Below, in pieces: positions 26,191-34,333 of a DNA stretch of 64,000 nucleotides; positions within the stretch are counted from its first letter, which is position 1; the number at the start of each line of letters is the position of its first letter. The translations under genes and the position numbers were made by a program. This DNA is from Ga0077527 sp945862135 (GTDB lineage Bacteria > Pseudomonadota > Gammaproteobacteria > Burkholderiales > SG8-41): NCBI GenBank assembly GCA_964203275.1, contig CAXNMF010000013.1, positions 1 through 64,000 of the forward strand. Direction: 5' to 3'. The notes below the pieces were generated by a model that worked only from the letters and a program-made list of their open reading frames with translations, made no database searches and was not told the origin of the DNA.

Positions 26191-26808
26191 ATGAATAATA
26201 AAATATTAATTAAAACAATAGGTTACGTGATATCCTCGCTGCTGCTCATTGCGCCTGCAGCAGCGCAGCAGGCTGCGCCCAAAAAAGCTGCCCAGACGTC
26301 GCCGCAGCGTCATCAGCAGCAGAAGCAGCTGAAGCAGCAAGGCACGGTGCTCAAGGGCAAGCTGGAAAAGCTGTCCTGCAAACTGGGCAGCGAAGACCGT
26401 CATGCACGCATTGCCGTTGAGTTGGTCGGCGGACGCGTGAAGAGCATTGCGTACTACTCGAAATGGAAACCGCGTACCTGTTCAGTGCACATCGTGCGCG
26501 ATGATGCCTACAGCAAATGGGAAGACACCGGCAGCATCACCGTGGTGACTTTGAATGAGGAAAAAGGTTCTTTCCTGATTGATGCCGACCGCAGCAAGGT
26601 GAAATTTTTGTTCCGCGACATTGACCGCGAGCGTTTCTGCGGCATGGAAGGCAAGATCACCGGAAGTCTCACAGTCACCCGCGGAAAAAGCATCTGCGAA
26701 CTGGAGGGCGTGATGGACGAAGGGCAGGATGCCATGCTGCGAGGCAATGCAGACGCTGCGCCGCCTGCGCCGCAGGCTGCTCCCGGGAGTGCCGCCGGTC
26801 CGTCCTGA
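26191..26808 (+). CDS. secreted hypothetical protein with Gln-rich N-terminus
   Basis: 205 residues from the ATG at 26191. Signal peptide (IGYVISSLLLIAPAAA) is followed by a low-complexity Gln/Lys/Ala segment (PQRHQQQKQLKQQG), a beta-rich domain of about 130 residues with three cysteines (KLSCKLGS, RTCSVHI, RFCGMEG) plus KSICELEG, and an Ala/Pro tail. The first 40 bases of the gene are very AT-rich. Two disulfides are possible in the periplasm. No known family was recognised. Confidence 0.6.
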   Translation: MNNKILIKTIGYVISSLLLIAPAAAQQAAPKKAAQTSPQRHQQQKQLKQQGTVLKGKLEKLSCKLGSEDRHARIAVELVGGRVKSIAYYSKWKPRTCSVHIVRDDAYSKWEDTGSITVVTLNEEKGSFLIDADRSKVKFLFRDIDRERFCGMEGKITGSLTVTRGKSICELEGVMDEGQDAMLRGNADAAPPAPQAAPGSAAGPS

Positions 26809-26817
26809 ACACGGCGG

Positions 26818-27147
26818 TCAGTGGCCGCCGGAAACGAGTTTCAGCCCGAAAATGCCGGCGACGATCAGGCCGATGCAGGCTAGTCGCGCGGCAGTGGCCG
26901 CTTCGTTGAACAGCACGATGCCGAGAATGGCGGTGCCTACGGCGCCGATGCCAGTCCATACGGCATAACCGGTCCCGACCGGGATCGATTTCAAGGCAAT
27001 GGCGAGCAGCCATACACTGCCGATCATCGCTGCAATGGTGATCACGCTGGGTGTGATGCGGCTGAAGCCTTCGGTGTATTTGAGCCCGATGGCCCAGACC
27101 ACTTCGAGTAATCCTGCGGCCAGCAGCAGTAACCAGGCGTTGGACAT
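26818..27147 (-). CDS. sugE: small multidrug resistance-family exporter, Gdx/SugE type (guanidinium exporter)
   Basis: 109 residues with four transmembrane helices. The essential membrane glutamate is E15 in AAGLLEVVWAIGLKYTEGF, and VGTGYAVWTGIGAVGTAILG is the loop that marks the SugE/Gdx branch, which exports guanidinium with protons, as opposed to the EmrE branch. The start is 10 bases behind the stop of the CoA-transferase gene, so it is probably the second gene of that transcript. No guanidine riboswitch could be identified upstream. Confidence 0.85.
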   Translation of the reverse strand: MSNAWLLLLAAGLLEVVWAIGLKYTEGFSRITPSVITIAAMIGSVWLLAIALKSIPVGTGYAVWTGIGAVGTAILGIVLFNEAATAARLACIGLIVAGIFGLKLVSGGH

Positions 27148-27156
27148 GATGATTCC

Positions 27157-28374
27157 TTATTTGGATGCGGCGGAACGGTATTTGTCGTATAGCACGCCAT
27201 CGGCAAATAGTTGTTCAATCTCTGTGCCGGACATGCCGAGTTCGCGTACGGTTTCCTCGGAATGCTGTCCCAGCCAGGGGGCGGGCTGGCGGACTGACGT
27301 GAGTTCTCCACTGGATTTGACCGGGATGCCGATGGATTTCATGCGGCCGATTTTAGGGTGATCGTATTCGATCACCATGTTGCGTGCCTTGATGTGTGCG
27401 TCCGACAGAATCTGTTTGTAGGTGTAGACCGGACCACCGGGCACCTGTGCTTCATCGAGTTTTTCGACCCAGTGGGCGGTCGACTGTGTGGCGAATACCT
27501 TTTCGATTTCGACTTCCAGCGCGTCGATGTTTATCAGGCGCGAGGGCAGATCGACGAAACGCGGATCGGTCAGCCATTCCGGCTTGTTGCAGGTGATGTT
27601 GCAAAAGTTCGACCACAGCTTGTTGTTGTTGGCGCCGACGGTGACATAGCCGTCCTGGGTCTTGTAAGCCTGATAGGGCGTGGAGCGGCGGTGCCGGGTA
27701 CCGGTAGCCAGCGGTTCCTCGCCGCCGCCGAAAAAAGCGCCGGATTCCCAGTGCGTCCAGGCGAGCCCGGCTTCGAGCAGCGAGGTCTCAAGGTACTGAC
27801 CATTGCCGTGGCGCAGCTTGCCGATAAAGGCGCCGAGGATGGAATACAGCGCGGTGACGCCGCTGGCGATGTCGTTCATCGCGATGCCGACCTTGGCCGG
27901 GCGTCCGCCTGGGGCGCCGGTCATCATCATGATGCCGGACATGCCCTGGGCGACGATGTCGAAGCCGCCCTTGTGACCGTACGGACCGGTCTGACCGAAG
28001 CCCGACATCGAGGCATAGATCACCCCAGGATTGATGGCGCTGACTGCTGCGTAATCAATCCCCAGTTTTTTGACGACGCCGGGACGGAAGTTCTCGGTAA
28101 TGATGTCCGCCTTGGCCGCGAGTTTCATGAAGATTGCCTTGCCGCGCGGATCCTTCATATTGATGCCGATGCTTTTTTTATTGCGGTTGAGCACCGCAAA
28201 GCAGTACGACTCGCCGTTGACCTTGGGTTCGAAGCGGCGGGAGCCGTCGCCTTCAGGGAAGTTCTCGACCTTGATGACGGTGGCCCCCATGTCACCTAAA
28301 ACCATGGTGCAGTAAGGGCCGGCCATCACGGTGGTCAGATCGAGAACGGTGATGCCTTCGAGGGGTAGGGCCAT
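27157..28374 (-). CDS. CaiB/BaiF family CoA-transferase
   Basis: 405 residues from the ATG at 28374; a longer in-frame start at 28437 is less likely. N-terminal LEGITVLDLTTVMAGPYCTMVLGDMGA and KVENFPEGDGSRRF bind CoA; SGFGQTGPYGHKGGFD, and D168 in AMNDIASG is the catalytic aspartate. Full length for the family. Divergent from the three tandem Bug genes that begin at 28556, so one shared promoter region of 180 bases. Substrate unknown; it may activate the acid that one of those receptors binds. Confidence 0.9.
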   Translation of the reverse strand: MALPLEGITVLDLTTVMAGPYCTMVLGDMGATVIKVENFPEGDGSRRFEPKVNGESYCFAVLNRNKKSIGINMKDPRGKAIFMKLAAKADIITENFRPGVVKKLGIDYAAVSAINPGVIYASMSGFGQTGPYGHKGGFDIVAQGMSGIMMMTGAPGGRPAKVGIAMNDIASGVTALYSILGAFIGKLRHGNGQYLETSLLEAGLAWTHWESGAFFGGGEEPLATGTRHRRSTPYQAYKTQDGYVTVGANNNKLWSNFCNITCNKPEWLTDPRFVDLPSRLINIDALEVEIEKVFATQSTAHWVEKLDEAQVPGGPVYTYKQILSDAHIKARNMVIEYDHPKIGRMKSIGIPVKSSGELTSVRQPAPWLGQHSEETVRELGMSGTEIEQLFADGVLYDKYRSAASK

Positions 28375-28555
28375 TGCCAGGTGCTCCGAAATGATGCGGC
28401 GCCGCATCGGGCGCATGAATGAGAAAACAATAAGCATGCGATTTTATCCTGCGACTATCCATGCAGGTATTCGCTGTTGCCTGCGTGGCGTTTTGTCACA
28501 CATAATGGAATCGGGCCCAGAGCCTGAATCACATACCTATAAAAGGAGGAGTGTC

Positions 28556-29524
28556 ATGAACTCAGCGTTTCGTTTGGCGCTGGCTGCATTGGCGGGGCTG
28601 TGTGTCCTGCCGTTGCCGTCTGCCGCACAGAAGTATCCGGACAAACCGGTGCGAGTAGTCATCGTGTTTCCACCTGGCGGCTCCAACGATGTGGTCGGCC
28701 GCATCGTGTTCCAGAAAGTCGGTGAAATCGCCGGTCAGCAGTTCATCATCGACAATCGTGGTGGTGCCGCTGGCCAGATCGGTTCCGAAATCGTTGCCAA
28801 GAGTCCGGCTGACGGCTACACCGTGATGGTGCAGTCGACGACCCACGTGGCCAACGCGCATCTATACAAGAAACTCAACTACGATCCGCTGAAGGATTTC
28901 ATTGGCGTGACCACGCTGGCGCGCCAGGTCGGCATGCTGGTGGTTCATCCCGCACTGCCGGCCAGGAACGGCCAGGAGTTCGTCGCACTGGCGAAGAAGC
29001 GCCCGGGCGAACTGGTCTATGCGTCTGCGGGCAACGGCAGCTATGTTCATCTGTCGATGGCGTTGATGGCAGAGATGGCCGGCATCAAGATGGTGCACGT
29101 GCCTTACAAAGGCGGCGGACCTGCCGGCACTGCGCTGATCGCCGGCGAGACCCAAGCCATGCTAGCGACCATCGGGTCGCTGTTCCCGCACATCAAGTCG
29201 AAACGGGTTCGGCCCATCGGCGTCGCGACCGACAAGCGGGTCGTTCAGTTTCCGGATGTGCCCGCAATTGCCGAGTTCGTCAGCGGCTACGACTTCACGG
29301 CCTGGGTCGGCTGTTTTGTGCCTGCCGGCACCCCGAAGGCCGCAGTTGATGCGCTGAATGCGCTGATCGGCAAGTCGCTTGCGGATCCGGGCGTGACGGA
29401 AAAACTGGTCGCCCAGACACTGGATCCGATGCATATCACGCCGGAGCAGTTTGCCGCGCGTCTGAAATCGGATTTCGACAAATACGAGAAGGTGGTCCGC
29501 ATCAGCGGCGCGAGGGTGGATTGA
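28556..29524 (+). CDS. Bug/TctC-family receptor, first of three tandem copies
   Basis: 322 residues from the ATG at 28556 behind AAAAGGAGGAG. Signal peptide 1-24 (FRLALAALAGLCVLPLPSAA). VRVVIVFPPGGSNDVVGRIV, IIDNRGGAAGQIGSE, STTHVANAHLY, VPYKGGGPAGTALIAGE. The three genes at 28556, 29681 and 30788 share NRGGA, HSTTHV-type and DYEKYG-type segments and clearly arose by duplication. Two bases beyond its stop a GCATGAGCG start would be out of place, and the next gene begins 157 bases on. Confidence 0.9.
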   Translation: MNSAFRLALAALAGLCVLPLPSAAQKYPDKPVRVVIVFPPGGSNDVVGRIVFQKVGEIAGQQFIIDNRGGAAGQIGSEIVAKSPADGYTVMVQSTTHVANAHLYKKLNYDPLKDFIGVTTLARQVGMLVVHPALPARNGQEFVALAKKRPGELVYASAGNGSYVHLSMALMAEMAGIKMVHVPYKGGGPAGTALIAGETQAMLATIGSLFPHIKSKRVRPIGVATDKRVVQFPDVPAIAEFVSGYDFTAWVGCFVPAGTPKAAVDALNALIGKSLADPGVTEKLVAQTLDPMHITPEQFAARLKSDFDKYEKVVRISGARVD

Positions 29525-29680
29525 CGCATGAGCGAAAGCGCCTTCCCTTGTCACCATGATGCAAACGTTCCGCACGTCAAACCTGCATGGCGCGCATGGT
29601 TGAACCGGGAGTCCTTTGTCGATGATAATCGCCGGCCCGCAATAGTTACGGTGCGGCCTGTTTACCTGGAGAGAAAAGTC

Positions 29681-30652
29681 ATGTCCAAAATGATTTCAAG
29701 TTTCGCGCTTGCCATGATTGGCACTGCAACGCTGGCGCCAGCCGCGGTTCTGGCACAAACCTATCCGGCAAAACCGGTAAGGGTGATCATCGCCTGGCCG
29801 CCGGGCGGGGCCAATGACATTGCCGGCCGCATCATTGCGTTGAAGCTCACCGAGAACACCGGCCAGCAATTCATTGTTGACAACCGCGGCGGCGCCTCAG
29901 GCATCCTGGGCTCCGACATCGTGGCGAAAAGTCCCGCAGATGGATACACCGTGCTGGTGCATTCCACCACCCATGTGTCCAATCCGCATCTATACAGTAA
30001 AGTGCCTTACGACACGATGAAGGATTTCGTCGGCGTCTCGCCATTGGGGCGCCAGGTCGGCATGCTGGTGGTGCATCCGTCCCTGCCGGTGAAAACGGTC
30101 AAGGAGTTCATCGACCTCGGTCGCAAACGGCCCAGCGAGATCACTTACGCTTCTTCTGGCAGCGGCAGCTTCGTGCATCTGGCCATGGCGCAGCTCAATT
30201 CGATGAGCAACACAAAGATGGTACACGTGCCGTACAAGGGCGGTGGTCCGGCGGCCGTGGCCATTTCTTCGGGCGAGGTGCAGGCAATGACGGCGACTGT
30301 CGGTTCGGTGATCCCGCACATCACTTCCAAACGCCTGCGCCCGGTGGCAGTCACTTCGCAGGAGCGTATTCCGCAGTACAAGGATGTTCCTGCCATTGCA
30401 GAGACCGTCAAGGGTTACGAATTCGTGGCCTGGGTTGGCATGCTGGCGCCTGCTGGGTTGCCAAAACCCATCCTCGACCGTCTAAACGCTGAAGTGCAGA
30501 AGGCGATGAAGGACAAGGGCGTCGCCGAAAAACTCGGCGCGCAGACTCTGGATCCGATGTTCATGACGCCGGAGCAGTTCGCTGAGCGTCTCAAGGCCGA
30601 TCACGAAAAATACGGCAAGCTGATCAAGGAAACCGGCGCGCGGGCGGGTTGA
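29681..30652 (+). CDS. Bug/TctC-family receptor, second of three tandem copies
   Basis: 323 residues from the ATG at 29681 with GGAGAG upstream. Signal peptide 1-25 ending VLA. VRVIIAWPPGGANDIAGRII, IVDNRGGASGILGSD, STTHVSNPHLYSKVPYD, SFVHLAMAQL, VPYKGGGPAAVAISSGEV, and the tail HEKYGKLIKETGAR. Closest in the window to its two neighbours. The differing ligand-loop residues (LNSMSNTKM versus LMAEMAGIKM) suggest related but not identical ligands. Confidence 0.9.
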   Translation: MSKMISSFALAMIGTATLAPAAVLAQTYPAKPVRVIIAWPPGGANDIAGRIIALKLTENTGQQFIVDNRGGASGILGSDIVAKSPADGYTVLVHSTTHVSNPHLYSKVPYDTMKDFVGVSPLGRQVGMLVVHPSLPVKTVKEFIDLGRKRPSEITYASSGSGSFVHLAMAQLNSMSNTKMVHVPYKGGGPAAVAISSGEVQAMTATVGSVIPHITSKRLRPVAVTSQERIPQYKDVPAIAETVKGYEFVAWVGMLAPAGLPKPILDRLNAEVQKAMKDKGVAEKLGAQTLDPMFMTPEQFAERLKADHEKYGKLIKETGARAG

Positions 30653-30675
30653 GCATATTTTCGACCACATCGTGC

Positions 30676-30703
30676 AAAGCCGGCGCGAACGCCGGCTTTT
30701 TTT
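30676..30703 (+). terminator. intrinsic terminator
   Basis: AAAGCCGGCG-CGAA-CGCCGGCTTTTTTT: a 10-bp GC-rich stem, tetraloop and T-run, 23 bases behind the stop of the second tandem receptor gene. The third copy must have its own promoter. Confidence 0.9.
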
Positions 30704-30787
30704 CATGGCGCGCAATTGAAGCAGCAGAGTGTTTTGAGCATAATCGGCGGTCATCGGCGTTTTGCCGTGAACTGCGAGGAGAAAATC

Positions 30788-31762
30788 ATGATCAAAAAAA
30801 TACTGGGTTGCGCTGCACTTGCCGTAACCTTGTTTGCAGTGCCGCTGCTTGCATCGGCACAGGCATATCCGAATAAGGTTGTGCGCGTGTTGATTCCGTG
30901 GCCGCCAGGCGGTTCCAACGATGTGGTCGGGCGTATTGTTGCGCAGAAACTGACCGAGTCGATGGGCCAGCAGTTTGTCGTCGATAACCGTGGTGGCGCA
31001 TCGGGTTCGATCGGCGCCGATGTCGTGGCCAAGGCGCCCCCCGACGGCTATACCATCATGGTGCATTCGACGACGCATGTCGGAAATGCGCACCTCTACG
31101 GCAAGAAGCTGGCTTATGACACGCTTAAGGATTTCACCGGTGTGGGCATGTTGTCAGCTCAGCCGGGTGTGCTGACGGTGCATCCATCGCTGCCGGTCAA
31201 AACCGTAAAGGAATTTGTCGCGTTGGCCAAATCGCGGCCGGGGCAGATCAACTATTCATCATCCGGCAACGGCAGCGCGCCGCATCTGCAAATGGCGCTG
31301 CTGATTTCGATGACCGGTATTGACATCACACATGTGCCGTACAAGGGGGGGGCGCCGCAGGTGACTGCCTTGCTGGCCGGTGAAACGCAGGCTTCTTTTG
31401 CGACGGTTGGCACGGTGATCAATCACATCCGCGCCGGCAAGCTGCGTGCGCTGGGACTAGGCTCGACAAAACCGAGCAAAGCCCTGCCGGGGGTGCCCAC
31501 GCTGGATCAGTCCGGCGTCAAGGGTTACGACATGAGTCCGTGGATCGGCGTATTTGTGCCCGCAGGGACGCCGAGGCCGATCATCGATAAACTTAACGCC
31601 GAGATCAACAAGGCTCTGGCAGTGCCCGATGTCATCCAGAAGCTGGAGAATCAGGCACTGGATGCGGCGCCGAGTACGGTTGACCAGTTCAATGCAGTGC
31701 TGAAAGCAGACTACGAAAAGTACGGCAAACTGATCAAGATGACAGGTGCAAAAGTCGAGTAG
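30788..31762 (+). CDS. Bug/TctC-family receptor, third of three tandem copies
   Basis: 324 residues from the ATG at 30788 (GAGGAGAAAATC before it). Signal peptide 1-24 (LGCAALAVTLFAVPLLASA). VRVLIPWPPGGSNDVVGRIV, VVDNRGGASGSIGAD, STTHVGNAHLYGKKLAYD, APHLQMALLIS, VPYKGGAPQVTALLAGE. A terminator separates it from copy two, while the SDR gene begins 107 bases later, so it may belong with the SDR. Confidence 0.9.
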   Translation: MIKKILGCAALAVTLFAVPLLASAQAYPNKVVRVLIPWPPGGSNDVVGRIVAQKLTESMGQQFVVDNRGGASGSIGADVVAKAPPDGYTIMVHSTTHVGNAHLYGKKLAYDTLKDFTGVGMLSAQPGVLTVHPSLPVKTVKEFVALAKSRPGQINYSSSGNGSAPHLQMALLISMTGIDITHVPYKGGAPQVTALLAGETQASFATVGTVINHIRAGKLRALGLGSTKPSKALPGVPTLDQSGVKGYDMSPWIGVFVPAGTPRPIIDKLNAEINKALAVPDVIQKLENQALDAAPSTVDQFNAVLKADYEKYGKLIKMTGAKVE

Positions 31763-31869
31763 TCATTCAAGGGCCCGGGGTCGGGTCATTGAAGGGCTGC
31801 AACATTGCGCCGGCCTGCCGTGAGAGAACCTCCCGGCAAGTCGGCGTTTCTTATTTGAAAGGTCATGCA

Positions 31870-32664
31870 ATGGATTTGGGTATCAAGGGTGAAACCGCGC
31901 TTGTGGTGGGCGCCAGCGAGGGGATTGGATACGAGAGCGCCAAAGGCCTGCTGGAAGAGGGCGTGAACGTGCTGATCTGTTCGCGCAATGCCGACAAGCT
32001 CAAGGCAGCCGCAGCGCAACTGGAGAAAGTGACCGGACGGGCAGTGCGCTGGTTTGCAGCGGACATCACGCGCAAGGCCGATGTGGCGGCTTTGCAGGGC
32101 TGGATTGCGCAGCAGGCGCCTGTCCTGGACATACTGGTTTCGGCGGTGGGCGGCAGTCAGCGCGCGTTGTTTGAGGAACTCGATGACGACGCCTGGTATG
32201 CCAATTACGAATTCAACGTGATGGGCACGGTCCGGGTGATCCGTGCCACGCTGGAATCCCTGAAGAAATCCAAAAGCGGTGGACGCATCGTGATTCTGGG
32301 TGCCGCCGGTCCGCGCATGCCGTATCCGCATCAGCTGGTGTCCAATGTTCACAAGGCCGGACTGATCGCGATGGTGAAAACGCTCGGCGTCGAATTCCTC
32401 CCGTTCAATATCCGGGTCAACTCGGTGTCTCCCGGACGCACTATGACTGGATTGTGGACCACCAGGATCGACAAGTTGTCCAAAGAACGCGGTGAACCGG
32501 CGGAAAAAATCATCGATGAATTTACCCACGAAATTCCCATGGGCCGTTTCGGGCGCCCTGAGGAAATTGCTCCGATGGTGGTGTTCCTGTCCTCGCACAA
32601 GACCAGCTATGTGACCTGTCAGTCCATTCTGGTCGATGGAGGCATTGCCCGCGGATTGATCTGA
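31870..32664 (+). CDS. SDR-family protein with degenerate catalytic residues
   Basis: 264 residues from the ATG at 31870. Rossmann motif VVGASEGIG (12-20) is normal, but NNAG reads SAVGG (91-95), the catalytic Ser is Ala (LGAAG) and the YxxxK position reads SNVHK: Ser158 for Tyr while K162 remains. C-terminal PMGRFGRPEEIAPMVVFLSS and SILVDGG are standard. It therefore probably binds NAD(P) but cannot use ordinary SDR chemistry. Unlike the first SDR (18620-19396) the changes fall at other residues, so the losses look independent. Confidence 0.8.
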   Translation: MDLGIKGETALVVGASEGIGYESAKGLLEEGVNVLICSRNADKLKAAAAQLEKVTGRAVRWFAADITRKADVAALQGWIAQQAPVLDILVSAVGGSQRALFEELDDDAWYANYEFNVMGTVRVIRATLESLKKSKSGGRIVILGAAGPRMPYPHQLVSNVHKAGLIAMVKTLGVEFLPFNIRVNSVSPGRTMTGLWTTRIDKLSKERGEPAEKIIDEFTHEIPMGRFGRPEEIAPMVVFLSSHKTSYVTCQSILVDGGIARGLI

Positions 32665-33033
32665 TCGCGGCTGTTTCGTCCGTATTATGGCGCGGGCCGT
32701 CCATGGCCCGCGCGCGGTTGCTCCAGCCCGGTGTTTTGGGCATTATCTGCAGGCGCGCTGCATCTCCAAAAATAATGAAAAACAGCCGGCGCGCATTTTG
32801 GAGGAGTTATGTGGCTGGCAGTCCGAGTTTGCAATGCGATCCTGACGTCCATCCGCGCATCCCTGCTCGCAGAAGCACGGGCTTGCATATTCCCGATGCG
32901 TCCGGTGCGGATTGTCAATCTGACTGCCTTCTGCAGCAACAGGACGTACTGCAACAGAACCGGACCGGAGTCATGCAGTCCTGGAATAAGCCTGCAGTAA
33001 TGCAGTTTTCGCAACCCGTTCATAACTGGAAGG
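32665..33033. other. 369-base gap without a recognisable gene
   Basis: Contains a 9-bp GC-rich hairpin (32690-32713) near its start. At 32801 there is a GGAGGAG sequence followed at 32809 by an ATG and a 63-codon frame (ending 33000) that is Cys/Arg-rich and resembles no family; the spacing of the ribosome site is short (2-4 bases). Base composition looks like decayed coding sequence. I see no promoter or RNA gene here. Confidence 0.4.
32690..32713. terminator. GC-rich hairpin, possible terminator without T-run
   Basis: GCGCGGGCC (32690-32698) and GGCCCGCGC (32705-32713) pair perfectly around GTCCAT, 26 bases behind the SDR stop. No T-run follows, so termination would need Rho or it may only protect the 3' end. 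Confidence 0.45.
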
Positions 33034-34281
33034 ATGCAGCCCGAAATGTATGACTTGCAACTGACGGCCGAACAACTCGAGTTTCGCGATGCCGTTCGCG
33101 ATTTTGTTACCCGCGAGGTGCAACCGGCGGCAATTGATCCGAAGCGGCTGGAGCCCTTCGAAAAACCGCTGATGACGGAGCTGCTTGATCAACTTTCGCA
33201 AATGGGATTGCGCGGCCTGGCTTTGCCTGAGTCAGCGGGCGGTGCCGGAGCGGACTTGTTGACCTGCTGCGTGCTGCTCGAAGAAATTGCAGCTGGTGAT
33301 GTCGATCTTGCGATGGTTCTGGGCGAGACCGCAGTTCTGGCCGGTGCCGTGTACCAGGCAATGAATGACGGCCAACGCAAACGCTGGCTACCGAAAATTG
33401 AGGCCAATGAACGCTTTCATCTGTCGCTGATCGCTCGTGACGAGAACGCCGAGCTCGGCTGGAGTTATCACCATGCCGTACCGGCAGATGCTGATGTGAT
33501 CGGCGCGCCCGAGGTGGTTGCGGAACGCGACGGCAAGGGCTGGAGTATCAGTGGTCTTGCACCATTTGTGTCGAACGCACCGGTTGCCGGCCTGTTTATT
33601 GTGCAGGCGAAGATCGCCGACGGTCCCGGTACCGTGTCGGTGCTGATCGGACGTGATGCCCAAGGCCTGTCGATTGATGACGAACTGCCGGCCTTCGGTG
33701 GCGGCGGCGAACGCGCACGCTGGCACCATGGCGCGATGGCCGCCGTGACGCTGAAGAACTGCAAAGTGGCTGAAGAGGATGTGCTGGCAGCCGATTCCGC
33801 GCACCGCCTGCTGCAGGGTCTCGTCGCACGTCGTTCGATCCAGACTGCAGCGGTGAACGTGGGTGTAGCGCGTGCTGCGTATGAGGCGGCGGTGGATTAC
33901 GCCAAGATGCGCTGGCAGGGCGGTGCTTATATCGTGCAGCATCAGGCCATCGGCATGAAACTGGCCGATGTCGCCATCCAGCTGGAAGCTGCACGCGCGC
34001 TGACGATGAAAGCGGCGTGGATCACTGATCATCCCCAGGCGGTCGGTGACCGCAGCGTCAACGATTTGCCTTGGCATGTGGTGGCGCGCTCGTTTACTGC
34101 GCAGTCATTACATCGAGCGACGCTCGAAGCAACTGAATGTTTCGGTGCGATGGGCGTGATGCGCGATATGCCGCTGCAGAAATATGTGCACGACACGCTG
34201 GTGCTGCAGCATTCTGCGGATTGTGATCTTGCCGCGCCGCTGGTGGTGGCCGAGGCCGTGGCCGGATACTCGCGCGGCTGA
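33034..34281 (+). CDS. acyl-CoA dehydrogenase-family flavoprotein (first of a pair)
   Basis: 415 residues from 33034; the ATG at 33046 is an alternative with a better-spaced GGAAGG. N-terminal helix domain (DLQLTAEQLEFRDAVRDFV), LRGLALPESAGGAGADLLT, then a beta domain and the C-terminal helices (QHQAIGMKLADVAIQLEAARAL, CFGAMGVMRDMPLQKYVHDTL). The middle flavin-binding segment is poorly conserved (LIARDENAELGW replaces the usual TEP-GSD). It is followed after 52 bases by a second family member; adjacent pairs of this kind often form mixed complexes. Confidence 0.85.
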   Translation: MQPEMYDLQLTAEQLEFRDAVRDFVTREVQPAAIDPKRLEPFEKPLMTELLDQLSQMGLRGLALPESAGGAGADLLTCCVLLEEIAAGDVDLAMVLGETAVLAGAVYQAMNDGQRKRWLPKIEANERFHLSLIARDENAELGWSYHHAVPADADVIGAPEVVAERDGKGWSISGLAPFVSNAPVAGLFIVQAKIADGPGTVSVLIGRDAQGLSIDDELPAFGGGGERARWHHGAMAAVTLKNCKVAEEDVLAADSAHRLLQGLVARRSIQTAAVNVGVARAAYEAAVDYAKMRWQGGAYIVQHQAIGMKLADVAIQLEAARALTMKAAWITDHPQAVGDRSVNDLPWHVVARSFTAQSLHRATLEATECFGAMGVMRDMPLQKYVHDTLVLQHSADCDLAAPLVVAEAVAGYSRG

Positions 34282-34295
34282 GCGCGATAGATCAT

Positions 34296-34318
34296 AAGTT
34301 ATTGATTAATTTAATAAA
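34296..34318 (-). repeat. AT-rich intergenic motif, copy 5 (degenerate)
   Basis: On the minus strand ATTAAATTAATCAATAACTT continues to ATGA. It begins 15 bases behind the first dehydrogenase stop and ends before the ribosome site of the second. Confidence 0.35.
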
Positions 34319-34333
34319 ATCTGAGGATTCATC

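Noticed and set aside
27148..27160. guanidine riboswitch ahead of the SugE gene
   Set aside because: Only 10 bases separate it from the CoA-transferase stop, leaving no room; no such structure seen upstream of 28374 either.
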